This document shows, piece by piece, positions 8,676 through 16,893 of a DNA stretch of 64,000 nucleotides. The DNA is taken from contig JBCDCY010000013.1 of the NCBI GenBank assembly GCA_039180875.1, positions 1-64,000 on the forward strand. The letters run 5' to 3'. The stretch is from JBCDCY01 sp039180875 (GTDB taxonomy: Bacteria; Pseudomonadota; Alphaproteobacteria; Rhodobacterales; Rhodobacteraceae). The position numbers and the translations under genes are program-made. The stretch's first letter is position 1. Every line of letters starts with the position of its first letter. Under the pieces are notes generated by a model. It did no database searches. It saw only the letters and a program-made list of their open reading frames with translations, and was not told where the DNA came from.

Positions 8676-9647
8676 TCAGGTCCCTCCAAGCCGAATACGC
8701 GGGTCGATCACCGCGTAGAGGATGTCGACGATCAGGTTCACCGTGACGAAGATCAGGGCAACGAACACCAGATAGGCCGCCATCACCGGCACGTCGGCGA
8801 AATCCACGGCGTTGATGAAGAGGAGGCCCGTGCCCGGCCACTGAAACACCGTCTCGGTGATGATCGAGAAGGCGATCAATTGGCCGATGTTGAGGCCGAT
8901 GATGGTGATCACCGGGATCAGCGTGTTCTTCAGCGCATGGACGAAGTTCACTGCCCGCTCAGGCAGGCCGCGGGCCCGGGCGAACTTGATGAAGTCGGTG
9001 CGCATGACCTCCAGCATCTCGGAGCGCACGAGGCGGAGGATCATCGTCGCCTGAAAGAGGGAGAGGGTGATCGCCGGCAAGAGGATGGCGCGCCAGCCAT
9101 CGGCCGAGAGCAGGCTGGTCTGCCAGAGCCCGATGTCGATCGTGCCGGACCGACCCGACGACGGCAGGATGCGGAGGTTGACGGCGAAGATGTAGATGAG
9201 CGCGATGCCGATGATGAAGGTTGGCAGCGACACCCCCACCAGGCTTGCCGACAGCACGGTCTGGGAGAGCCAGCTGTTGCGCTTTATGCCCGTGTAGACC
9301 CCGAAGGTGATCCCGAGGCCGAGGGCGATGAGGGCGGAGACGAAGACCAGCTCCAGCGTCGCCGGCAGCCGCTCCAGGATCAGCTCGTCCACCGGGCGCT
9401 TGGTGCGCAGCGACAGCCCGAACTCCCCCTGCAGGGCGTTGCCGACAAAGCGCGCGTACTGCACCAGGATCGGGTCGTCGAGGCCGAGGCTCTCGCGGAT
9501 GCGCAGCCGATCTTCCCGCGTCGCCTCCTGCCCGACCATGTTGTTGACCGGATCGCCGACGAAGTTGAAGAGCGAGAAGGACACCGCCGACACCACAGCC
9601 ATCACGATCAGGGCTTGCACGAAGCGCCGGGCGATGAATGAGAGCAT
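8676..9647 (-). CDS. ABC transporter permease, DppB/OppB type
   Basis: A 323-aa inner-membrane protein beginning with the standard DppB helix (FIARRFVQALIVMAVVSAVSF), a periplasmic stretch with FVGDPVNNMVG and REDRLRIRESLGLDDPILVQY, then several helices. The EAA loop is RTDFIKFARARGLPERAVNFVHALKNTLIPV. It pairs with the DppC-type gene immediately downstream. A 71-bp gap separates it from the binding-protein gene upstream, and that gap holds a strong hairpin, an arrangement that usually lets the binding protein be made in excess. Confidence 0.92.
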   Translation of the reverse strand: MLSFIARRFVQALIVMAVVSAVSFSLFNFVGDPVNNMVGQEATREDRLRIRESLGLDDPILVQYARFVGNALQGEFGLSLRTKRPVDELILERLPATLELVFVSALIALGLGITFGVYTGIKRNSWLSQTVLSASLVGVSLPTFIIGIALIYIFAVNLRILPSSGRSGTIDIGLWQTSLLSADGWRAILLPAITLSLFQATMILRLVRSEMLEVMRTDFIKFARARGLPERAVNFVHALKNTLIPVITIIGLNIGQLIAFSIITETVFQWPGTGLLFINAVDFADVPVMAAYLVFVALIFVTVNLIVDILYAVIDPRIRLGGT

Positions 9648-9671
9648 GGGCGGTGCCTTTTGGCCGGCTGG

Positions 9672-9689
9672 GCCGGGCGCCGCCCCGGC
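9672..9689 (-). promoter_or_regulatory. Hairpin between binding-protein and permease genes
   Basis: Perfect 6-bp GC stem (9672-9677 with 9684-9689), 6-nt loop, in the intergenic space after the binding-protein gene. Probably an mRNA 3'-end stabiliser or partial terminator that favours the upstream cistron. No T run follows. Confidence 0.45.
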
Positions 9690-9718
9690 GGACCGGAGCG
9701 GCGCGGATCAGATCGGGG

Positions 9719-11287
9719 TCAGTTCATGACCGCGAAGCGGAAGCGCGGGCTGTCGTCGGCTGCGATCGGCAGCTCCAGCCCATCGGCCATGGCCCAGGCG
9801 ATCACCTGGTGGTGGATCGGGATATAGGGCGTCTCGCCCTTCACGATCGTCCAGGCCTCGTCGATCATCGCCGAGCGCGCCTCAAGATCGGTCTCGGTGG
9901 CGATGGCCGCCGTGATCTCGTTCACCCGCGGGTTGGAGTAGCCGATGGCGTTCCAGGAGCCCTCTTCCTCCAGCAGGTAGGAGAAGACGTAGTGGCTGTC
10001 GAGCGTCGGCACGCCCCAGCCCAGCAGGTAGAAGTCCGAGGTCCGGTTCTGGATCTTCGGGAAGTGCTGGGCCTTCGGGATCGCGTCGAGGTTCACGTCG
10101 ATGCCGATCTGGGCGAGCATCGAGACCGCCGCCTGGCAGATCTTCTCATCGTTGATGTAGCGATCGTTCGGGCAGTCGAGCTGGACGGAGAAGCCGTCCT
10201 CGTAGCCCGCCTCGGCCATCAGGGCCCGGGCCTGCTCGAGATCCGTGCCGGAGGGCGCGTCCTGCTCCGGCGTGTTGCCGAGCACACCGGGCGAGGTGAT
10301 CATACCGGCCGGGAAGGACAGGCCGTCCATCACCACGCGCTGGATCGCCTCAGCGTCGATGGCGAGGTCCATGGCCTGGCGGACCCGCACGTCGGCGAAG
10401 GGATTGGCGCCCTCGATGTTGGAGGTGCGCAGCTCCTCGATCCCCTGATCCATGCCGAAGAAGATCGTGCGGACCTGGGCCACGGTGTTGGTCTTCAGGC
10501 CCTCGGCCTCTTCGATACGCCCAAGGTCCTGGAGCGGCGGATCGAGGACGAAGTCGACCTCACCCGAGAGCAGCGCGGCCACGCGGGTCGCGGCGTTGGA
10601 GATCGGCCGGTATTCGATCCGGTCGACATTGCCCGGGAAGCGGTCGGACCAGCCCCACCAGCCGTCATTGCGGTCGAGCACCGTCATCTCGTCCGGCGCC
10701 CGGCTCGTCAGCATGAAGGGCCCGGTGCCGTTGGCGTTGCGCACGGCGAAGGTCTCTTCCGAGGCGGCGTAGTCCTGCGGCACCGCGACATTGTTCGCCG
10801 TCGCCCAGTCCTCGTCCATCATGAAGAGGGAGGTGAGCTGGTTCGGCAGGATCGGGTTCGGCCCCTCGGTCACCAGAACGACCGTGTGAGGGCCATCGGC
10901 CCGTACCTCGACGATGGAGCTGATCTGCTCCTTGTAGTCGGAGCTTTCGGCCTTGGCCCGGTTGATCGAGAAGACGACGTCAGAGCTGTCGAAGGCCGCG
11001 CCGTCGTGGAAGGTCACGCCTTCGCGCAGCTTGAACGTCCACTCGTTCTCCGCTGTCGGCTCCCACGACAGCGCCAGTTCCGGCACCAGGCTGAGGTCCG
11101 GATCGCGGTTCACTAGGCGCTCATAGACCTGGCCGTTCAGCGCGATCGTCGGGCCTTCGTTCTGGGCATGGGGGTCCATGGTCAGCGCGTCGCCGGCGCT
11201 GGTCCATCGTAACACGTTCTCCGCCTGCGCCACACTGGCGGCAAGCGCGCCGGCGGCGAGCGCGGCGGCAAAGGTAAGCTTGGTCAT
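9719..11287 (-). CDS. Peptide/opine-type ABC substrate-binding protein (SBP family 5)
   Basis: The 522-aa periplasmic protein starts with a Sec signal peptide (MTKLTFAAALAAGALAAS, cleavage after AQA). The mature part has SBP_bac_5 features: LRWTSAGDALTMDPHAQNEGPT, LVPELALSWEPTAENEWTFKLREGVTFHDG, NGTGPFML and a long C-terminal lobe with LLGWGVPTLDSHYVF. It delivers ligand to the DppBC/ATPase encoded downstream. The start at 11287 has AGGAGAGG eight bases upstream and places the signal peptide correctly; a start at 11305 is less likely. Ligand unknown: di/oligopeptides, opines and some sugars use this family. Confidence 0.92.
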   Translation of the reverse strand: MTKLTFAAALAAGALAASVAQAENVLRWTSAGDALTMDPHAQNEGPTIALNGQVYERLVNRDPDLSLVPELALSWEPTAENEWTFKLREGVTFHDGAAFDSSDVVFSINRAKAESSDYKEQISSIVEVRADGPHTVVLVTEGPNPILPNQLTSLFMMDEDWATANNVAVPQDYAASEETFAVRNANGTGPFMLTSRAPDEMTVLDRNDGWWGWSDRFPGNVDRIEYRPISNAATRVAALLSGEVDFVLDPPLQDLGRIEEAEGLKTNTVAQVRTIFFGMDQGIEELRTSNIEGANPFADVRVRQAMDLAIDAEAIQRVVMDGLSFPAGMITSPGVLGNTPEQDAPSGTDLEQARALMAEAGYEDGFSVQLDCPNDRYINDEKICQAAVSMLAQIGIDVNLDAIPKAQHFPKIQNRTSDFYLLGWGVPTLDSHYVFSYLLEEEGSWNAIGYSNPRVNEITAAIATETDLEARSAMIDEAWTIVKGETPYIPIHHQVIAWAMADGLELPIAADDSPRFRFAVMN

Positions 11288-11396
11288 ACGACCTCTCCTG
11301 TTCACTCGGCTTGTTGTTGGGTGCGGATGCGAAATCCACTGCCCCCAGCATCGAAGTTCAAGTCACAGAGTCAAGTTCGCGCGGGAAATGAAATAA

Positions 11397-11416
11397 TGTG
11401 CATCATGTTGTGCATC
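11397..11416. repeat. Two direct copies of TGTGCATC, 12-bp period
   Basis: TGTGCATC occurs at 11397-11404 and 11409-11416 in the AT-rich 180-bp region between the divergent ABC operon and the DUF2703 gene. The helical-phase-like spacing makes a regulator site plausible; nothing identifies the regulator. Confidence 0.35.
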
Positions 11417-11467
11417 CTTTTGCGGCACTCGACGTCTCCCTGGTGAAAGACCAAGCTGGAGGCTGCC

Positions 11468-11971
11468 ATGACCGACCCGACACCCCGCCCGCTGGAGGTT
11501 GCGTTCCTCTATCTCGACCTTGAGAGCTGCGGCCGCTGCCGCGACGCCGATGCGGCCTTGGCGGAGGCGCTGCGCGTCACCGAACCAGCGTTGACCGCGA
11601 TGGGCGTGACGCCGCGGCTGGTGCGGCATCATGTCCGCTCAGTCGAGGAGGCGCAGCAGGCTGGCCTCGTCGTCTCACCCACGATCCGGGTGGACGGCCG
11701 CGACATCCAGCCCGAGGCGCATGAGGATCTTTGCGAGGACTGCGGCACGCTGTGCGGCTGTGCCGAGGGCATCTCCTGCCGCACCTGGGCTTGGGACGGG
11801 GCGATGCATCACACCCCGCCCAAGGCACTGCTGCTGTCAGCGATCCTGGGCGCGGCGATGGGGGCAGGGACGGCGACCCGGCCTGTCCCGGGCACCTCGG
11901 CCAACCTGGCGCGGTTCTTCGCGGGGGCCGAGACCTCGGGCGCCTGCTGTGCGCCGGAGTGCTGTACGTGA
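11468..11971 (+). CDS. DUF2703 protein with Cys-rich tail
   Basis: A 167-aa protein resembling DUF2703, a thioredoxin-fold-like family. The N-terminal strand EVAFLYLDLESCGRCRDAD carries a CGRC redox/metal pair. VVSPTIRVDGRDI occupies the cis-Pro position, followed by a Cys cluster DLCEDCGTLCGC and SCRTW. The last residues are SGACCAPECCT, with four Cys in six positions. I infer metal or metalloid binding; the family is often near mercury or arsenic functions but its biochemistry is unsettled. Its TGA stop overlaps the GTG of the following sigma-factor gene (GTGA), so the two proteins should be made together. Confidence 0.75.
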   Translation: MTDPTPRPLEVAFLYLDLESCGRCRDADAALAEALRVTEPALTAMGVTPRLVRHHVRSVEEAQQAGLVVSPTIRVDGRDIQPEAHEDLCEDCGTLCGCAEGISCRTWAWDGAMHHTPPKALLLSAILGAAMGAGTATRPVPGTSANLARFFAGAETSGACCAPECCT

Positions 11972-12501
11972 CCCCCATAGCCGAGGACCGCTGGCGCCGG
12001 GCGATGATGGAGCTGCGCGCCGTCATCGTCCGGCGCGGTGTCCGCGGCACGGATGTCGACGACGTGGTCCAGGCCTCGCTGGAGAAGGCCCTGCGCCACC
12101 TCGACCGTCTGCAGGATCCGGCCCGGTTCGAGGCCTGGGTGAAGCGCATCGCCGCCAATGCAGCGCTTGACGAGATGCGGGCGGCGGGCCGGCGCGCGCC
12201 GCATCTCGACGCCGACGCGATCCCGCTGGCCGAGGCGGAGGAGGTTCCGGGGCCGCTCGCCTTCGCCGCCTGCGTCGCACCGTTCATCGCCCGGCTTGCC
12301 GCCGCGGATGCGGAGGTGCTGCGGCTGAAGGATCTGGAGGAGCGGACGTTCTCGGCCCTGGCCGCGCACCTCGCCATAAGCCTGCCGGCGGCGAAGGCCC
12401 GGGTGCGCCGGGCGCGCCAGCGCCTTGCCGCAGCGCTCCGCAGCTGTTGCGACGCGCCGCCCGCACCGACCTGCGATACGGGATGCTGCGCAGACGCCTA
12501 A
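11968..12501 (+). CDS. ECF-like sigma-70 family factor with Cys-rich C-terminus
   Basis: A 177-aa sigma factor. Region 2 is represented by ELRAVIVRRGVRGTDVDDVVQASLEKALRHLDRL, with the DDVVQ pattern, followed by FEAWVKRIAANAALDEMRA. Region 4 is VLRLKDLEERTFSALAAHLAISLPAAKARVRRARQRL, a helix-turn-helix. The last 19 residues hold five Cys in pairs (SCC, DTGCC), reminiscent of the metal-sensing tails of CorE-type sigma factors. It begins at GTG 11968 overlapping the stop of the DUF2703 gene. I infer direct metal sensing, possibly with the DUF2703 protein as partner. No anti-sigma gene is visible. Confidence 0.8.
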   Translation: MTPIAEDRWRRAMMELRAVIVRRGVRGTDVDDVVQASLEKALRHLDRLQDPARFEAWVKRIAANAALDEMRAAGRRAPHLDADAIPLAEAEEVPGPLAFAACVAPFIARLAAADAEVLRLKDLEERTFSALAAHLAISLPAAKARVRRARQRLAAALRSCCDAPPAPTCDTGCCADA

Positions 12502-12562
12502 GCTCCTATGGCCCGTCCATCGGTTTGCTCCTACCTCCGCCCTGTGGCACAAAGCCACGGAA

Positions 12563-12578
12563 CTGAACGCGCGTTCAG
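12563..12578. promoter_or_regulatory. Perfect 16-bp palindrome upstream of thiolase
   Basis: CTGAACGCGCGTTCAG at 12563-12578 is a perfect palindrome 18 bp before the thiolase ATG and just upstream of its GGAGGAGG ribosome-binding site. The form is typical of a TetR-family operator. No matching regulator gene lies nearby. Confidence 0.5.
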
Positions 12579-12596
12579 AGCGGAGGAGGCGCTGCC

Positions 12597-13790
12597 ATGC
12601 TGGATATCTCGGAGGATCCCGTCGTCATCGTCGGCGCCGCGCGGACGCCCATGGGCGGCTTCCAGGGAGAGCTGGCCGGTGCCACCGCCGCCGATCTCGG
12701 CGGTGCGGCCATTGCGGCGGCGCGCGACCGGGCAGGCCTGCCGGCGAGCGAGGTGGGCGAGCTCCTGATGGGCTGCGTCCTGCCCGCCGGCCAGGGCCAG
12801 GCGCCGGCGCGCCAGGCGGGCTTTGCCGCGGGGTTGGGAGAGGACGTCCCGGCCACCACGGTCAACAAGATGTGCGGCTCTGGCATGAAGACGGTGATGA
12901 TGGCGCACGACCAGCTCGCCCTCGGCAACGGCCAGGCGGTGGTGGCGGGCGGCATGGAGAGCATGACGAACGCCCCCTATCTGCTGCCGTCGATGCGCGG
13001 CGGCGCGCGGCTCGGCCACGGCCAGGCGGTCGACCATATGTTCCTCGACGGATTGGAGGATGCTTACGACAAGGGCCGCCTGATGGGCACCTTCGCCGAG
13101 GATTGCGCCGAAAAGTACCAGTTCACGCGGGAGGCGCAGAACGGCTACGCCCTCACCTCGCTCTCCCGCGCCCAGGGCGCCCAGGTGGACGAGACCTTCG
13201 CGGCCGAAATCGCGCCGGTCACGCTCAGCACAAGGAAGGGCGAGGTGACGGTGGCGGCCGACGAGCAGCCGCGCACCGCCCGGCCCGAAAAGATCCCGCA
13301 TCTGAAGCCCGCCTTCCGGAAGGACGGCACGGTGACGCCGGCCAACGCCTCCTCGATCTCCGACGGCGCGGCGGCGCTGGCGCTGATGCGGGAGAGTGCG
13401 GCGAAGGCCGCTGGCCTGCCGATCCGCGCCCGGATCCGCGGCCATGCAAGCCACGCCCAGGCACCCGGCTGGTTCACCACCGCGCCGGTGCCGGCGGCGA
13501 AGACGCTGCTCGACCGGCTCGGCTGGCAGGGCTCGGACGTCGACCTGTGGGAGGTGAACGAGGCCTTCGCCGTCGTCCCCATGGCCTTCATGGCCGAGAT
13601 GGGCGTGAGCCACGAGGTGCTGAACGTCCACGGCGGGGCCTGCGCCCTCGGCCATCCGATCGGCGCCTCGGGCGCCCGGATCCTGGTGACTCTGCTCAAT
13701 GCGCTCGAGCGCCACGACAAGGAGCGCGGCCTTGCCGCGATCTGTATCGGCGGGGGCGAGGGCACGGCGCTCGCGCTCGAACGCGCCTGA
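12597..13790 (+). CDS. Acetyl-CoA acetyltransferase (thiolase)
   Basis: A 397-aa thiolase of the AtoB/PhaA group, condensing two acetyl-CoA to acetoacetyl-CoA or working in reverse. The acylated Cys is C93 in NKMCGSGMK, the activating His is H353 in ALGHPIGASGARI, and the second Cys is C383 in CIGGGEG. Length is exactly that of biosynthetic thiolases. The start is fixed by GGAGGAGG upstream of 12597. A perfect palindrome precedes the RBS, suggesting repression by a TetR-type protein. It could feed the ethylmalonyl-CoA pathway or polyhydroxybutyrate synthesis. 3-ketoacyl-CoA thiolase is the alternative. Confidence 0.93.
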   Translation: MLDISEDPVVIVGAARTPMGGFQGELAGATAADLGGAAIAAARDRAGLPASEVGELLMGCVLPAGQGQAPARQAGFAAGLGEDVPATTVNKMCGSGMKTVMMAHDQLALGNGQAVVAGGMESMTNAPYLLPSMRGGARLGHGQAVDHMFLDGLEDAYDKGRLMGTFAEDCAEKYQFTREAQNGYALTSLSRAQGAQVDETFAAEIAPVTLSTRKGEVTVAADEQPRTARPEKIPHLKPAFRKDGTVTPANASSISDGAAALALMRESAAKAAGLPIRARIRGHASHAQAPGWFTTAPVPAAKTLLDRLGWQGSDVDLWEVNEAFAVVPMAFMAEMGVSHEVLNVHGGACALGHPIGASGARILVTLLNALERHDKERGLAAICIGGGEGTALALERA

Positions 13791-13873
13791 GATCGCAAAC
13801 CCGTGGCTGGGAAAATCCCAGACCGATCCTAAATCAGCACCGTCTTTTACAGCCAATCGCGGAGAGACTTCCG

Positions 13874-14461
13874 ATGCGACTGACCGCCCCCGCCCTCGCC
13901 ACGCTCGGCGCCCTCACCCTCCCCCAGCCGGCTTTCGCCGATCCCGCGCGCTATGCGCTCGACCCGAGCCACACCACCATCGGCTTCCTGGTCGACCATA
14001 TCGGCTACGCCAAGACCCTGGGTCTGTTCACGGAGATCGAGGGCACGTTCATCTACGACGATGAGACGAACGAGGTCTCCGAGATCTCCGTCTCGATCCC
14101 CGTCTCCAGCGTCTGGACGAACGATGACCGGCGCGACAGCCATGTGCGCTCGGCCGACTTCCTGGATGCCGAAAGCCATCCCGCGATCACCTTCACCGCA
14201 GAAGGCGGCACGGCCGAGACCGGCACGACCGGCACCGTGGTCGGCGATCTGACCGTGCGCGGCGTGACCAATCCGGTGACCCTCGACGTCACGCTCAACA
14301 AGGTCGACGAATATCCCTTCGGCCATCAGAAAGAGACGCTCGGCATCTCGATCCGGGGCACCGTGACCCGCAGCGACTACGGCATGACCTACGCCCTCGG
14401 CGGCATCGTCGGCGACGAGGTCGATCTACTGATCGAGTTCGAGGCGATCCGCGAGGACTGA
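13874..14461 (+). CDS. YceI-family periplasmic protein
   Basis: A 195-aa exported protein: signal peptide MRLTAPALATLGALTLPQ with cleavage before DPARY, then the YceI lipocalin-like domain. Family marks are RYALDPSHTTIGFLVDHIGYAKTLG, VSIPVSSVWT, FLDAESHPAITFTA, GDLTVRGVTNPVTLDV and FSIRG-like LGISIRGTVTRSDYGM. YceI proteins bind isoprenoid lipids in a beta barrel; the physiological role is unclear. The start 13874 follows a GGAGAG purine run. It stands alone between the thiolase and the DddL-like gene. Confidence 0.92.
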   Translation: MRLTAPALATLGALTLPQPAFADPARYALDPSHTTIGFLVDHIGYAKTLGLFTEIEGTFIYDDETNEVSEISVSIPVSSVWTNDDRRDSHVRSADFLDAESHPAITFTAEGGTAETGTTGTVVGDLTVRGVTNPVTLDVTLNKVDEYPFGHQKETLGISIRGTVTRSDYGMTYALGGIVGDEVDLLIEFEAIRED

Positions 14462-14486
14462 GCCCCATAGGCGGCCCGGACGGCCG

Positions 14487-15173
14487 ATGTCTGAGCCGGC
14501 CGAATGGGCCGCGCCGGTGCCCCGGCTCGGGGAGCGGCCCGACTGGGGCTATTTGTTGCGCGAGATCTACGAGCTTTACCGCCAGGGCCGGGCCGGCGGC
14601 AGCGCCAAGATCCGCGCCCATCAGCGCCGGGTGCGTGAGACCATCGCGCGCCTGATCGCCGCCAACCCGCCGTTGATCTCCCGGCCGGTGGAGACCAAGC
14701 CCGTGACGGCGCACCTGAAGCGCGCCCTAGACCAGGGCCGGCGCGAGGCGACGCAATCGGCAGTGCGCGCGATCGAAAGCGTGCTCGACGAGCTCTCCTG
14801 GCTCTACGGCTACGACAAGGTGCCGAAGGGGCTGACGGACAAGTACGCCTATGCGGAGCTTGCCGGCCCCTCCGGCCCGGTGCTGTCGGAGGATCTGATC
14901 CTTGGCCTCGTCCTTTTCGCGCCGCGCTGCACCTATCCGGCCCACGCCCATGATGGCCTGACGGAGAGCTACTACTGCCTCTCCGGCGCGCTGAGCGAGA
15001 ACGACGACGGCGTCTTCGCCCCCGGCTCGATGATCTTCAACCCGCCGGGCCGCCTGCACCGGATCACGGTCGGCGACACCGAGCCCACGCTGCTCTCCTA
15101 CGCCTGGATCGGCCCGCGGGAAAAGCTCGCGCAGCAGAAGATGGCGTTCACACCGGCCAGGCGGGGGCGGTAG
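14487..15173 (+). CDS. dddL: DMSP lyase, DddL-type cupin
   Basis: A 228-aa protein that I assign to DddL, a cupin enzyme cleaving dimethylsulfoniopropionate to dimethyl sulfide and acrylate. The N-terminal half is helical (WGYLLREIYELYRQGRAGGSAKIRAHQRRVRETI). The C-terminal cupin has YPAHAHDGLTESYYCLSGALSEND, giving the His-x-His and Glu/Tyr metal ligands, and NPPGRLHRI, giving the last His. Length and motif spacing fit DddL better than DddQ or DddW. It was identified from memory of family sequence, not a search. Acrylate-degrading genes are not adjacent. Presence would point to a marine habitat. Confidence 0.78.
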   Translation: MSEPAEWAAPVPRLGERPDWGYLLREIYELYRQGRAGGSAKIRAHQRRVRETIARLIAANPPLISRPVETKPVTAHLKRALDQGRREATQSAVRAIESVLDELSWLYGYDKVPKGLTDKYAYAELAGPSGPVLSEDLILGLVLFAPRCTYPAHAHDGLTESYYCLSGALSENDDGVFAPGSMIFNPPGRLHRITVGDTEPTLLSYAWIGPREKLAQQKMAFTPARRGR

Positions 15174-15255
15174 GGTTGGGGAGCGGCGGTGGTCCTTGGA
15201 GCCGGTGGCGGGCTAAGGCTAATTGGAGCCCAAAGTAACCAATTCCCAGCTCTGT

Positions 15256-15603
15256 CTAATCCATCCTCCGCAGGTTTCTCGACGGAACCCAACCAACAGA
15301 GTTGTTCGTATTCCTGCATAGGACCCACCCATGCGTCTCTTCTATGCCGTACAACGTCTCGCCTTGCCGGCAAGTAAGTTCCTTTGCTGAGAAGTGCGTC
15401 CTCGCATAGGTCCTTTCGGCGACGCCTATGACAAGGTCATCCGGAATCCAGCCTTCTTTTCCGACCGTGTTCCTTGCCCAAACCCAGGTGTGTCCTCCCC
15501 AGTTGTCGGACTTTCCAGAGAGCCAGAGTTCTTCACCTTTTTCGAGTTCGATGGGATGCTCATAAGCTGCAGTCCAATCGGTGGTCACTTCGTAGTCTGT
15601 CAT
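15256..15603 (-). CDS. SH3-like domain protein, low-GC gene
   Basis: A 115-aa cytoplasmic protein that appears to hold two SH3-like units. The first includes EHPIELEKGEELWLSGKSDN, WVWARNTVGKEGWIPDDLV; the second TCRQGETLYGIEETHGWVLCRNTNNSVGWVPSRNL. Both end in the GW[IV]P motif typical of bacterial SH3_2-like domains. No signal peptide is seen and the function is unknown. Base composition is visibly lower in GC (near one-half) than neighbouring genes, suggesting recent acquisition. Start ATG 15603 has GGAG eleven bases upstream. It is divergent from the acyl-CoA dehydrogenase gene across 147 bp. Confidence 0.7.
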   Translation of the reverse strand: MTDYEVTTDWTAAYEHPIELEKGEELWLSGKSDNWGGHTWVWARNTVGKEGWIPDDLVIGVAERTYARTHFSAKELTCRQGETLYGIEETHGWVLCRNTNNSVGWVPSRNLRRMD

Positions 15604-15750
15604 TGCCTGAGCTCCAGCCGTCTTTGGCAAGTACCGCGATCCGCTATCAGTCTTAACGAGAATTGCGAGCGTCTGCTTTGTCCCGCTCACCCGCCACCCT
15701 CCCCAACCCCCATCATTGCCATCCCGCCCGCGGCGCGGCATGACGGGACC

Positions 15751-16881
15751 ATGCTGACCGAAGATCAGACGCTGATCCGCGACACCGCGCGGGCCTTTGC
15801 CCGGGACCATCTGGCGCCCCGGGCGGCGGCGCGGGAGGCGGCGGGGGAGATCGAGGGGGCGGTGCGCACGGGGCTCGCCGAGCTCGGCTTTCTCGGCATG
15901 ACCATCGACCCGGATTGGGGCGGGGCCGGGGCCGACTATGTCTCCTACGCTGCGGCGCTTGAGGCGCTGGCCTGGGGCGACGGGGCGGTCTCGACCATGG
16001 TCTCGGTCCACAACGCGCCGTTCCTGGCCATCCTCGACCGTTTCGCCACGGACGCCCAGAAGGAGCGCTGGCTGCGTCCCGCCGCCGAGGGCCGCTTCAT
16101 CGGCTGCTTTGCCTTGACGGAGGCCCATGCAGGCTCCGACGCCGCAGCGATCCGGACGAAGGCGGAGAAGCGCAACGACCGCTATATCCTGAACGGCGCC
16201 AAGCAGTTCATCTCGTCGGCTCGGATCGGCGGCGCCACGATCGTCTTCGCCGTCACCGATCCTGCGGCGGGCAAACGCGGGCTCTCCGCCTTCTACGTCG
16301 AGAACGACGCGCGCGGCTTTCAGGTGGCGAAGGTGGAGGCGAAGCTCGGCCAGCGCGCCTCCGACACCTGCGCGCTCAGCTTCGAGGACTTGGAAATCCC
16401 CATCGAGGACCGGATCGGGGAGGAGGGGCAGGGCTACGCCATCGCGCTCTCTTCGCTGGAGACCGGGCGGATCGGCATCGCAGCCCAGTCCGTCGGCATG
16501 GCCCAGGCCGCTTTCGACGCGGCGCTCGCCTATGCGCGGGAGCGTCAGAGCTTCGACCAGCCGATCTTCGCCCACCAGGCGGTGCAATTCCGCCTCGCCG
16601 ATATGGAGACGGAGATCGAGGCGGGGCGCCAGCTCACCCTCAACGCCGCGCGGATGAAGGATGCCGGGCAACCGTGCCTTCGGGAGGCGGCGATGGCCAA
16701 GCTCTTCGCCTCTGAGATGGCGGAGCGGGTCTGTTCCGGCGCGATCCAGACCCTCGGCGGCTACGGCTACCTCGCCGATTTCCCGGTGGAGCGGATTTAC
16801 CGCGACGTCCGGGTCTGCCAGATCTACGAGGGCACGTCGGATATCCAGAAACTGATCATCGCCCGCCAGATGGCGGGCTGA
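15751..16881 (+). CDS. Acyl-CoA dehydrogenase
   Basis: A 376-aa FAD-dependent acyl-CoA dehydrogenase introducing an alpha-beta double bond and passing electrons to ETF. Recognisable parts are CFALTEAHAGSDAAAIRT at the flavin site, IAAQSVGMAQAAFDAALAYARER, and YEGTSDIQKLIIAR with the catalytic-base Glu at residue 360. Size matches short- or branched-chain enzymes. The start is the ATG with the family-typical MLTEDQTLIRDTARAFA N-terminus; the RBS is weak. The 3-hydroxyacyl-CoA dehydrogenase gene follows 12 bases later, making a two-gene beta-oxidation unit. Exact chain specificity cannot be told. Confidence 0.93.
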   Translation: MLTEDQTLIRDTARAFARDHLAPRAAAREAAGEIEGAVRTGLAELGFLGMTIDPDWGGAGADYVSYAAALEALAWGDGAVSTMVSVHNAPFLAILDRFATDAQKERWLRPAAEGRFIGCFALTEAHAGSDAAAIRTKAEKRNDRYILNGAKQFISSARIGGATIVFAVTDPAAGKRGLSAFYVENDARGFQVAKVEAKLGQRASDTCALSFEDLEIPIEDRIGEEGQGYAIALSSLETGRIGIAAQSVGMAQAAFDAALAYARERQSFDQPIFAHQAVQFRLADMETEIEAGRQLTLNAARMKDAGQPCLREAAMAKLFASEMAERVCSGAIQTLGGYGYLADFPVERIYRDVRVCQIYEGTSDIQKLIIARQMAG

Positions 16882-16893
16882 CGGGGAGGCAGC

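Noticed and set aside
6100..11116. Three long plus-strand open frames opposite the peptide ABC operon
   Set aside because: Sequences are rich in His, Asp, Arg and Gln, have no motifs and lie antisense to clear ABC genes, so they are codon-bias shadows.
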